From Atherinomorus stipes (taxonomy: Eukaryota > Chordata > Actinopteri > Atheriniformes > Atherinidae), in NCBI GenBank assembly GCA_023101725.1, contig JALJCO010008684.1:262501-326500 (forward strand): a stretch of 64,000 nucleotides of DNA. The letters run 5' to 3'. Of the stretch, positions 36,677 to 47,800 are shown in pieces. The position numbers and the translations under genes were made by a program. The stretch's first letter is position 1. Each line of letters starts with the position of its first letter. Below the pieces are notes generated by a model. That model saw nothing but the letters and a program-made list of their open reading frames with translations. It was not told the origin of the DNA and did no database searches.

Positions 36677-37900
36677 GGACACGGCCAACTCAAAAGGACT
36701 TTCTGCTATTTTAACAAGACTAAGTATTTAAAATGATGAGAGACGAGAAAGATGTCAGGTCCAGAGGATGACTTCTCCTTTCACTGTCTCACGAGTCACT
36801 TGCAGCCATGAATTCAGTTTCAGTTATGACTGCTTCATAACAAGCATCGTTGGCGACTACTTTCAGCTGCCTTTGTGTGTTTTAAAGAGATACTCTAACA
36901 ACTTAAGTGCTTTATGAGCTTCAAGCTCTGAATATTCAAGCTTAAAACGTAGGGCGGGTTTTTGTTACACTGTACTGATTGGTTGTGTTTTTGCTCCTCT
37001 CTCTCAGCATTGCTAAGTAACTGTATCCTGAATGCTCTCATCGAGGGTCAGTAAAGGTCTGATGGCCCACTTCATCTCTAAATATACATGTTTTTAATGG
37101 TTTTACTCTAATCTTGCACTCCTTAAATACCCACCTCCCCTACTTCTTTTTCCCATGTCTGGTTTGAACCTGTGGTACTTGTAAAGGTTTTTGCTTTAAG
37201 TTGCAGCATTTATTCAATCAGCAACATATACCTGAACTCTTCTAGCTGCTATTTTGTGTTTTTTTTTTTGTTTTTTTCTTGTGCAGTTGTTATTTGTGTA
37301 CACATGAGAAAGAAACAGATGAAGGTGGATACAGTATTTATGATCTTTGTGAGTCAAAGTGTAAGAGGAAAAAAAATGTGGGGGCTAGATGAGTAAATTA
37401 TGGAAGTGTGTCTGGTAGTTTTTTTTATGATAGATCACACATGCCATAAATAGAAAAACAAAGCATATCAACTAGCAGAATAGAAGTTTAAAACAGTTTT
37501 AACCTATGGGAATGGGGTAAAGAGGAGCTATACAATCATTAATTTATACTTTATTATGCCTTTTCTGTTTGTTTTGCCTTAAAATTACTAGGAAAAACGC
37601 ATATTGATACTGTTTAGTGCCATTTATTTAATGTTGTACTGTATGTGGATGAATGCCACTGCAGCCCATGTAAAAGTCTGTATGTTTACTCTGTTCCCGT
37701 TCTGTCTTGTAGATAATGTATTTGCTCTCCATTGCAATGTTAGTGTTTCCGCTCTGTGCCTGTCATGTCCAGCTGAAACCAAGGGCTTTTGTAGCACATT
37801 TTCTCTCCGATAAACTGTCCTAAAACAGCAGCAGAGTGTATACTGAGTACTGACACTGGTAGGGAGCAGAATAAAACAAGTTCCTGCAACTTGATCACAT
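36677..37900 (+). other. micall1: MICALL1 3' UTR and polyadenylation signal
   Basis: This is a T-rich non-coding stretch after the MICALL1 stop. A canonical AATAAA lies at 37870-37875, so the message should end near 37890-37905. That is within or just beyond the expected 3' end of C22orf23 on the other strand. Confidence 0.65.
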
Positions 37901-38028
37901 TTCTCATTTTAATTGACATCCTTTCTCAGCACATCTGCCTCTAACATGGAAGCACAAAGCGCTCAGTGGGTCACACACTTCTTTGTTGAATATTCAAGTG
38001 AAGAGTTTGGAAAAGGTAACATGTCTGG

Positions 38029-40146
38029 TCAGAAGAAACTGTTTTCTGTTCCGCATTCTTCTTTTGCATCATGCTTATCGCTGCTAGCTTGGTCTAGAAT
38101 CTTCAGTTCTTGAAGTTTCTGTTGGAGCAAAGATGGCACAAGTTTAAGCATGTTTTGTTCCAGAGCGAGTGAAGAATCTGCATCAAATCTGAAATTAGCA
38201 GAATTTATGAAGCAAAATGTGTTGTTTACTGAGCTGTCTGGTTACCTGTGCTATCTCAGTGTTGATGATGTTGATGTATTTCCTCTCCTGACCCAGTGCC
38301 GCCATATCTGCTAGAAATTGTCTTCTTTCCTCTATTTCATTTAGAACTACATGAACAAAAAGACTATATTCAGAGCTGGAAGGTTTCGTGCTGCACAGAT
38401 TCTAACTTTTATACCTCCTCTGTCTCTGTGAACTTTACCTTCCTGATAGCGGTCCACCTCCTTTGACACTTCTGAGTCGGGACATGCTGGAGTTTTTTGA
38501 GGCAATACAATGGTGGAATCTTTTCCTGTTGCCATGATTTCCTGTAACCTCTTCTTCTCTTTCTCCAAGTCTCCTGAGAACACGTGTACAGGTGTGCACA
38601 CAGTTTGATGAATTACTACAGTAAAGATGTGACTTCAGATTAACAAAGGCTGACAGTTTAAGGTACGTACGTGAAGGACCGGGGCAGAACTTCTCCCTCT
38701 CGTAGCTGCTCCCAGACCGACAAGATTCAGCACTACGTTTGTGAGACTTGAAGGGTGGATGTTTCTGAATAGATTGACTTGAGTGAGAGGACTTAGCAGG
38801 ATTAGATGTCTGAGGAAAAGCTGAGGGGGGAAAGTCACACAAAATGTTGAGAAAATACTGTGTTGTTTCAACAGTAAAAAAAAAAAAATGCTGGCAACTG
38901 GAACAAAAATATAAGAAAAGCATCTTCTATCTCATAAACATACTTAAACACAATAATGAAATATCTGTTGTGTATGAAAAATACCATCAATCTGTCCCAC
39001 TTACTCTTTTGGCCTCTGTTTGTCTGTTTTTTGTGGAGATTTGTGAGCCGTGATTCCTCTTTCATCACTTAAAAAAAGAAAAAAAATCTTATGAAAAACA
39101 CTGTAGAAGCACATACAACAAATGAATGAATGAAGATATACATAAAATAAACTTTCCCCACATACATTTTCGAGACCAAAATGACCACTTTGAAAATATG
39201 GCATATTTATTTTATCAGTTTGTATCAGGATTTAAAAAAAAACCATTTAATATGTATAGATCTTTGAAAAAAAAGGTAGAGATTAGACTTATTTAAAGGC
39301 AAAGCAGAACTAGATAAATAAAGGTCTGACAAGTTTATTACATTACTGGGCAGACTAATCTAAAGTGAGCATACATCAGTAATGCAGCTTCATCTCTGGC
39401 TGTCTAAATAACAAATAGAAGAATTAAATCAGCAAATGTTCTGTGAGACGGTGGCTGCCTAAGGGTGGTTTCAGTTTAAAATCTCTAAACTGCAACCAAG
39501 AGAAGAAATGCTTACATTTGTATTGGACTAAAGCAACATTTTTAGTATATGATGGAGGAACCTGGATTTAACTGAAGCGAGATCAGAATGAAACTTCATT
39601 TCTGAAACTTCAAGCCTCCTCCATGTTCCACCCTCCACTGTCCCCAAAGCTTGGTAAAAAAAAAAAAAAAAAAATCCTTGAACACAAGGAAAACTGATCA
39701 TCTTCCACATTCTTTCCTCCAGTTACCTCCAGTGTCCAGGGTCAACTTAATGTCTAATATGAGTGGTGTTTCAACTCACCTCTCAGTAGGGCTGAATGAT
39801 ATGGACAAAATTTCATATCTCGATATTCATGCCAGCCATCTCAATATCGATACGATACGATATGACTACGGGTTCGTTGAAAACCAAGCACTTTGGTGGA
39901 AAGTGCAGTTTTGTTTGTGACTTCCAGAGCTTTATATGCAGGACAAGCGCAGGGGAAATCTTTATCTTTTATATAGTTGCTTTAGCGATATTAATATCTT
40001 GAATGTCCATATCTCGATATAGATACGATAACGATATATCTTTCAGCCCTACCTCTCAGCATGTCCTGCGTCTCCTTGCTGGACTGAATGGATCTGGGAT
40101 GATTCCACAGCCCTCCGCTGCTTGTATTCTGTAAGGAGGTCTCCAT
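38029..40146 (-). CDS. C22orf23 orthologue, UPF0193 (EVG1) family protein
   Basis: Small protein of unestablished biochemical role. Six coding exons (minus order): 40146-40053, 39067-39005, 38820-38671, 38573-38439, 38346-38246, 38118-38029. Phases agree and give 210 residues (human C22orf23 about 217). Recognised blocks: ETQDMLRVMMKEESRLTNLHKK (human version LLRVMMKESKLTNFQQR), RDLEKEKKRLQEIMATGKD (RDLEKEKQRLQNIFATGKD), EIEERRQFLADMAALGQE (EIQERKEFLADMEALGQG), then KLQELKILDQ. The protein is charged, with likely helical segments at the C-terminus and no membrane segment. The start codon follows an acceptor-like TTTGCAG, so an upstream non-coding exon is likely. A MITE sits exactly at the donor of the first coding exon (see findings). 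A minus ATTAAA (37913-37908) is the likely poly(A) signal. Human C22orf23 also neighbours MICALL1. Confidence 0.88.
39787..40051. mobile_element. 265-bp hAT-like MITE inserted at a C22orf23 splice donor
   Basis: The ends are TAGGGCTGAATGATATGG and (reverse complement) TAGGGCTGAAAGATATATCG. It is flanked by a perfect 8-bp duplication CCTCTCAG (39779-39786 and 40052-40059). On the minus strand the duplicated bases CTGAGAGG are the last seven bases of the coding exon plus the first base of the intron. Confidence 0.93.
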
Positions 40147-40384
40147 CTGCAAACTTTACAACAAAAAGGGACATTTGAGCCAGGCTCCAAATACTAAATC
40201 CAAATTCAACCACATGTTCTTCATTTTTCTTAGTCACTAAAGACAAATCCAGCTAAATTTTTGATGCTTTGAATGTAATAAATGTAAATAATAATAAATG
40301 TAATTATGAAATACAGATCTTACAGCAATAATAATAATAATAATGATAATAATAATAATAATGATAATGATTATAATAATGATG

Positions 40385-40422
<38 letters not shown>

Positions 40423-40740
40423 AGGAAGAAGAAGAAGAAGAAGAAGAAGAATAGGGTTTCATTTAATCTATCTTTTGTAACTTCTCAGGACACTAAAAGT
40501 TGTTAGCTAACAACCGGCTTCCGCCGCACGGCCACGAGGCATAATAAGATATATGCACACAAATTTACACCCCAAAACAAAATCAAACTTCTAAAGATGC
40601 ATCTACGTTTTGGCCTTGTCAACACAACATTGTCAAACCTCATTCAGGGGGCAAAAAACGACGTCTTTCTTCGTGGAAAGGAATACAACATCTTGTTGCC
40701 ATAACAACGACGTAACAACAGACGTTTCTGTGAAGTGTTG
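40147..40740 (-). promoter_or_regulatory. Putative upstream exon and promoter region of C22orf23, with X-box-like site
   Basis: CpG-containing sequence lies around 40503-40545 and 40655-40760. GTTGCCATAACAAC at 40695-40708 (minus GTTGTTATGGCAAC) matches the RFX X-box pattern with one perfect half-site and one mismatched half. Between the coding region and this point is a long AAT/GAA microsatellite. Confidence 0.35.
40326..40452. repeat. (AAT)n / (GAA)n compound microsatellite
   Basis: AAT/GAT triplets run from 40326 to about 40419, followed by a GAA run at about 40425-40450. ORFs across it encode only Asn/Lys runs and are not genes. Confidence 0.95.
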
Positions 40741-41069
40741 ACGTGTTACGTTAAGTTGCTGTTGTCATTTTTATTTCTATTTATTTCTATGTTTTTATCA
40801 GTATTTGTTTATTTACTTTTGTGCAAATTACTATATATTTAGTGTAAAATGCTTCATTTACTAAAAACTCAAGTACCTAATAGAGGAGGGGACGTTTGTC
40901 ATTAAGATTTGCATAATAACTTAGTCTACATGTTTAAAATGCATTCCTATTTTCCCAAACTGCACCAGAAATGTCCATTTCAATAGCAGTAACACAAGAC
41001 CAGCCATGTTATTAAGACTTTACAAATTGAACTGATTGTTTTTGTAGCTATAGAGAAATGACTGCAGAT

Positions 41070-41862
41070 AATCACAGAGCTTCAGTCTATACAACTAAAA
41101 CCCACCAACCAGGCCAGAGATCTGGGTGTAGTGATGGACTCAGACCTAAACTTTGAAAAAAACATTAAGGCGATCACTAAATCAGCGTACTATGACCCGA
41201 AGAACATCTCAAGGATAAAAGATCTGATGTCTCAGCAAAATCTGGGAAACGTAGTCCATGCATTCATTAGGAGTTGGTTTGATTATTCTAACAGCTGTCT
41301 AACTGATCTACCTAAAAATAAGTTAGACAGCTGCAGCTCATTCAGAAGTTTGTTGCCCGAGTTCCCACTAAGACCAGAAGACGGACCACATCAAACCAGT
41401 TCTGAGGTTTTTACAGTGGCTGCCTGTCTATCAGAGGATAAACTGGTCTATAAAGCTCTGAACGGTTTAGGACCAAACTACATAAGTGACCTCCTGATCC
41501 AGTATGAACCCACCAGACTCCTCAGATCATCTGGATCGGGACTTTTATCATTTCCCAGAACCAGACATGGAGAAGCTGCATTCAGCTTCTATGATCCACA
41601 TGTCTGGAGCCTCAGATCAGCTGACACACTCAGTTTATTTAAATCCAGGTGAAGGACCCACCTGTTCTCAGCTGCATTTAATAAGGTTTTTTTCAGGAGT
41701 CCATATCTACACAGCCTTTTTTCCCTGCTTTTGTCAAACTTTTTTTTGCATCTTTTCTTCTGCACCCCGTTGTAATGCTTTTAATGTTTGATGTAAAGCA
41801 CTTTGAATTGTTGCGTACATGAAATGTGCTATAGACCTACAAATAATCTTACCTTGCCTATG
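41070..41862 (+). mobile_element. L2-clade (Maui-type) LINE remnant, 3' end of ORF2 and 3' UTR
   Basis: The open stretch 41131-41652 matches the end of fish L2 reverse-transcriptase ORF2: GVVMDSDLNFEKNIKAITKS, LVYKALNGLGPNYISDLL, PRTRHGEAAFSFYDPHVW, RSADTLSLFKSR. Internal deletions and changes (a lost block around the second third) show it is dead. The 3' UTR follows, with TGTAAAGCACTTTGAATTG and GAAATGTGCTATA, as in fish L2. Confidence 0.85.
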
Positions 41863-41984
41863 GGATATGCAACTATGTGCAACCACTTTTCTATATCACT
41901 ATATTTTATGACACTTTTTATTTATCATTTTTGTATCATAGGCTAATCTTTACAGAGCTCTTTTTTTTTCTTTTGTTGTCGTTT

Positions 41985-42122
41985 TAATTGTTGTTATGGC
42001 TCTTATTTGATGGTAGATGTGTGAATTGATATCTGTTCATCACATTGTGACTGCAGCTGGGGTAAAAGCCCAAGGTGAATTTCTCCTAGTGGATTAATAA
42101 AGTTAATCTTCATCTTGAATCA
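41985..42122 (+). repeat. LINE/SINE-type 3' tail
   Basis: CATCACATTGTGACTGCAG leads to CTAGTGGATTAATAAAGTTA, the usual ending of fish L2-related elements (GGATTAATAAAGT plus short repeats). No coding part remains. Confidence 0.5.
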
Positions 42123-42959
42123 GTTTTACTTTGTTTTGCTTTGACATGTTTTTAAATCAGTCTCTGCTTATTTGCTTTTGTTTTTGTTTGCTTTTGTAAC
42201 TTTGCATTATCATGTTTATAACACTTTGGTTAACTGTGGTTTGAAATCTAAGCATAAATTGGTTACTTTGATAAGTGGTTAATTATCGTTCTGATGTACA
42301 CAGTACATCAGTTAAAAAAAGAAATATATATATAAAAAAAAACTGCCTGCAATTTATTTACAAAATGACCCTTGTTAACCTGGATATTTTTCTAAGTCAT
42401 ACTCCCGAAATATATGCAAATACAAATGATGTCATTACAAACACAACATTTCAGAGGCATACTAATTACAAATTTTCCCTGTATATGGTCATTTCATTGT
42501 GCTTATATTATAAAACTGTCACTCATTTGTGTTTTTTTCAGTGAAGACAAAAAAGCGATGACAACTCATGACCACCAGAGAGACAAGTTGTTTTTAACAA
42601 GCCACTTAAAAGAGACAACAGCCACAAAAATATACATTTTGCACTTCATTCCTCAAATATTCGAGTTTTATGCCTCACAAACAATTTCTACACAAAAACA
42701 GATTTATCTTCTTCTTCTTTTTCTTTTTCTTCTTCTTTTTTTACAGTGACAATTTAGACAAAAGAGAAGAAAACAAATATTGACTTGCAGCTATGGAGGT
42801 CCATCTTGACCAAAGGGGTTACAAAGAGGTTAATGCTACAGCATCTTGCAAGATATCATGTATATAACATTTCTGTGCAGCAATTTAAAAGAGAGGAGAT
42901 AAGTACCCCAGATGCTCATAGTGCTGAAGCTCTGCATAAACAAATTCACAATATAGTCC

Positions 42960-43260
42960 TTAAGTGTCTTTAGGAGAGCTATCATATGTCAAACTCCCAT
43001 AAAGGAGCTTTTCGGTGAAACCGGCTTTCCACGGCTTTAATAGTGGCTGTGTTGTATAATTGTCACTTAGAGAGAAGAAGTTTTTATCTGTGACCAGTTC
43101 GTCATCATGGGTCAGCAGCAGCCACAGCTCCATTATCTGTGTGAAGACAGCAGCCCCTCTTAAGCTGTGTTGACAGATAAACAGCAGCCAGAATATAATC
43201 ACCTTTCACACACAGGTCTTCTCAGAAGCTGCACGTTCTCACCAGGAATATACAGACTGA
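42960..43260 (-). other. Unidentified open stretch, possible terminal exon or decayed gene
   Basis: On the minus strand an acceptor-like TCTGTCAACACAG (about 43165) precedes an open reading of about 67 residues ending at a TAA near 42970: LRGAAVFTQIMELWLLLTHD, then LVTDKNFFSLSDNYTTQPLL, ending YDSSPKDT. The composition looks protein-like, unlike most intergenic ORFs here. Upstream, VSLYIPGENVQLLRRPV could be a preceding exon, but the gap between the two (38 bases) is too short for a normal intron. I do not recognise the family. Confidence 0.25.
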
Positions 43261-43888
43261 CCTGCGTAGATGAGAGGGTTTAACTATTAGCTGAAAAACA
43301 AAAGGGACTCACTAAATTCTACTTAAACCATTAAAACAATTATATATCTGATGTGTTTGTATGATTATGCTTTAGTTTTCTGACCTTGTTGTTGCATTCT
43401 TGACGTTAAATTTATGGTATAAATGCAGCTTTTTTTTTAAATGAAAAATGACACAAAATTACATTTAATTTGCTTTAGTTAAGGCTGCAAATGTTGAAGT
43501 AAAGTTTTGACTACATTTACACACATGCTGTTGAATTGGGGGCAAACTCATGCTTCATTAGATAGATAGAGAAAGAAAAGAAGAAAAAAAAAAAAAACTT
43601 CAGAAGAACAAAACCACATCAACAGAAATCATTAACATTCAGCTGTTTGACCACAGTCGTAATGGGTTAATCATTATGATGCTGCTATGATGTTTTATAG
43701 ACATTTTCTTTGTATTCACACACCTCATCTTTGTTACTATTATCATTTAGCTTTTTGTCTGAAAAAAGTCTGAAAAAGTTGTTTGATGTCATCAAGTCTT
43801 CATTAATAAATACATCAATAATGAATTTTATTTTTATTGCACTTTACATTAAAAGCAATCTCAGTGCTTTGGTTAAAAGAAAAAGTTA

Positions 43889-43908
43889 TACACACACACA
43901 CACACACA

Positions 43909-43956
<48 letters not shown>

Positions 43957-43962
43957 CATACA
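43889..43962. repeat. (CA)n-(TA)n microsatellite
   Basis: ACACAC repeats at about 43889-43939 pass into TATATA at about 43940-43960. Confidence 0.95.
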
Positions 43963-44639
43963 CAAAAAAGCTTTCTTAAAAAGGTGTGTGTGTCATTATG
44001 TAAGAGAGGCTGAAAAGTCCTTGATTTAGTCTTAGTTGTTTCATTTTTAGGTGTTTGTCTTCAGTGGATTGACATTTAGTGTAATTATGCTGCATGCAAA
44101 ATATAATCAGTTTAATTATATGCTTACTAATAACATTCATATTCTTTTCTTGCTCCATATGTTAAACAAATAAACAAAAAACCTGGCAATTAATCTTCAC
44201 GACTAATTGCTTTCCTGAATAATGGCTTCAGTCTTTGTACTTGTCATCATGAGCTATTTGTTTAAGTCTGGAAGCAGCTTATAGGCACATATTTTGATGT
44301 TTACATTGCGAAACAGGGATTCATTAGACAACCTGAACGATGAAAGTTTGGGATTTTGATCTTCACACAAATGTGACTCTACAGAATCAACTTAAGTTCA
44401 TATCTTCAAATGTGCCAGGAATTAGATGCCAGCAGGTTCAGCAATTTTTTATTAAAATTGTTTCTCTCTTAAGGCAGATATCTCAAAACAGGAAAACAGA
44501 GTTGAGGTGAGATGGTAGTTTATGAGCGATTAGAAATGCCCATACTTATAGGATAAAGAAATGGTTATGTTGAAGTAATTCACACTCATGCTCCTCCTCC
44601 TCCTAACGGTCCAAACCTACATGAAAAAGAGAGATTTGA

Positions 44640-44870
44640 AGTTAGACTAACAGCTGACAGAGATAGACAAGCGGAGGAGGGAGAGATAGCGAAGAACCTC
44701 AAAGAAACTTTACTTCCGATGGCCTATACACTCTGAGTGGACTGTAACTGGGAAGAGTGGTCCGTGAGCTGTTAGCTGAGGGTCGGGTAGTCATGTAATA
44801 TGAAATAAAACATAAAGAAAAGTGACGCTTCGTTGTTTTTGTTGCACCTGTTACCAAATCAAGAAGCTAG
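44640..44870 (+). promoter_or_regulatory. klf17: klf17 5' flank with paired GATA motifs
   Basis: Two AGATAG sites (44661-44666 and 44684-44689) lie about 190-210 bp before the start codon, with a CAGCTG E-box at 44651-44656. Motif matches this short are common by chance. The idea that they are used rests on the known early blood and hatching-gland expression of fish klf17. Confidence 0.3.
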
Positions 44871-47800
44871 ATGGCTGTTACCCAGGCTGTTCTCCCCTCC
44901 TTCAGCTCCTTCTCCAGCCTCTCTCACTCCACCAACAACATGAAGGTAAGCATTATTTTCACTTCAGACTTTTGATTCCTTTACTATGATGGAAAAACTA
45001 ACAAAACAAACAAACTATTTCAAAACATAAAGTTTATTTTGTAATATTAGAATTTTTCCCCAAATATTTACACAAAATGTTAACTAATTGCATAACTTGA
45101 AATGTATTTGTCATATGTTGATTTTGCATTGTAACACTTATATGTTAATTATTTCAAACTGTGATGATCACATCTAAACTGGTTTTTACTGGTTCCAACA
45201 GGTCAAGAAAGGTTAGAAGTCATATCTGAAATATTTTGCTTTTTTACAATAATGAAATATTTTACTGGTGAAGGATGCACTTTACAGTTTTGATTAAATC
45301 TTGTGCGTGTTACTGATAATTAAGTGCTCTCCTACTTTACTGGTCTGGACAGAAGTCTTAACCCTTTCAGGCATAATGTCCACTGCAGTGGGCACCTATT
45401 TATAAGCTGTCTGTTAAGGCGAGACACGACAGGCAAATAGGGTAAAAAATTTAACTAACTGGTATCACCATGAAACTTCCTGGTTTATTCCTCACATTAG
45501 GGTTATCATTTTTTGTATTGCAAGTTTTCTGAAATTTGATGTTTAAATATGCAAATTAGGTGTTATTTGGCCAAAAATGGACTAATTTGCATACAATTCT
45601 AGGGAAAAAATCTAAACACAGGATTAAGCCAGGTTAAAATTTTCTTTAGAATTTTGTTCACATATTAAAGTCAAAAGTTTTTACTGAGGGGATTTTTGAT
45701 ATCTATAGTTATCATTTTACAATTTAGAATATACTGTCAACAACCAGAAAAAACTATTTTTTGGGATATTTTTGGGATGAAATGTTCTATAAATCAGGCT
45801 GTGAATGAGATATCAAAAAATCCTTCTGTAAAAACTTTAAGAATACAGTCAGGAGCAAAACTTGAAAGTTTGGTTTCAGTAAGTGCTCCTGAAGTGGAGA
45901 TTCTTATTACCTGGAATAAGAGGAAAAAACTCGTTTTGAGAAAACAGCCTTTAAAGTTTTGGGTTGTAAAAGTCTCCACATTTTTGTCCTGTAACAATAT
46001 TGACAGACATCAGATCCAATCAGATTCATAAGCTGGAAATATCCAGTTTGGTTGAGATGACATCATTCAGGAAAAAATGACGTTTCCAACGTCACGAGAC
46101 ATGACAGGGTTCAGACGAGCACCATGGTGCTGCGCTCTGTTTAAAAACACCAACTTTAGCTGCAGTATGAGCCGATTTGGGTGCATCAGACAAAGTATAA
46201 TGAAATAAACTCCTAAAATGTTTATTTTTGACGTTTTTTTTTACACTAGTCTGAAAGAAAACATGTTGTAGGAGAGAAAGATACGAAAACCTCAAAATTG
46301 ACCAAGTGATGAAAAAACAGGGTTTTTACCTGTAGTGCCTCCCCTTAAAGCTGTTATAGTGTATGAATGCATGGAGATGATACGGTTGCAAATTAGTCAC
46401 TTCAGAGGATATTAGTGAGTCATCCAACTCACTGCCACTAACTGAAGAATAAATTAATATATCAAAAAAAAAAAAATCTAATATGTACGCATACATTCCA
46501 GTTACCAAATTTTCATTAGTGATGAGCAAGAAAAGAAAAAAATCAACCATATTTCTATAGAATAGATAAATATATTATGACAATAAATAAGAAAAAATGG
46601 ATTAGAAATAATAAAAGCTCACTGTACATGTCTGTAGAAGCAAGATATTGTATATATGGACATTGTGGCAATGGTTTTTTTTAAATTCATGCATTAGAAG
46701 GCTAAAGTAATTCTACATGTAGTTATTTTTCTGAATATTTAACTTTAAAAGGATAGATTTGCACTTAATCTAATTATGAAATCTTATTTGCTTATTTGGA
46801 CCATGAAAATTTTTTTGAGATTTTCTGGCCTTCATGTTTTAAAATGTGAGTAAAGACTGATAAACTTCCTTTCTGTTTCAAAAGCAACTTAAGATTAAAC
46901 TGAAAAAAATGAGGCTTCAGCATGTCTGTGATAAAAAAAAAAAGTTGTTTATTCGCTGGTTATGTTTATTTGACCACTTTGAAACATAAATGGAGCTACT
47001 GTATACAGAGCAACACTTGTTTTTCTTATCTTATTTTATTTTCATTTTATTTTTATTGCTGGGTATTTTGTATGTGCAGCACTTTGGAGACATGTTCTGA
47101 CTTAAATTTTCTTTATAAATAAAGTGGACTGAATAAAGATCTTTGATTTAGAAAACACTCAGTTTGGCTTAATTTTAATATAGATTGCTTTTGTTCTGAT
47201 GTTTCAGCTTAACTTTAGAATATCATTTTTTATTATCATTATTAAGTTAGTAGATTATTTAAAGGATGTGTATTTACATTTTTCTTTTTTTTTTTTTTAC
47301 CAGAACAACTAAGGATTTTTCATGCCAAACTTGAAAGCTTGTGACCGTTCCCCTTTTTATGGTCCTCACTCTCCAATGTTTTCCATCTAGGTGTGGAAGC
47401 CTGACGATGCATCTCCCCCTCTAGACTCCCCAAGCAACAAACTGTCCCCAAGTAGCTCTGAGCCGGTGCAGGCCTGCCAGCAAGTGACAGAGGAGCTCCT
47501 GGAGGATGAGAGTCAAACATCCTGGGACATTGAGTTCCTGCTGTCTGAATGGAGCAATTCTTCCCCTGACCTCAACCCCTCTCTGGACAGCCAACAACTT
47601 GCCCAGTCCGACCCAAACACGGCATACCAAGAGGTGAGCAACTTCAAGGACCAAACAGGGCAGGAGAGTCTGCATATGAACAGTGGTGGCCTCATGATTG
47701 AGCTCCTGACCCCTTCAGAGACCACAACAGCCCAACCAGAGCTCTACCAGCAGAGTTACAATAACGACCAACCAGGTCAGGGGTTATTTTCCAGTGTGCA

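Noticed and set aside
40306..40506. Poly-Asn/Lys ORF
   Set aside because: Translation of the AAT/GAA microsatellite.
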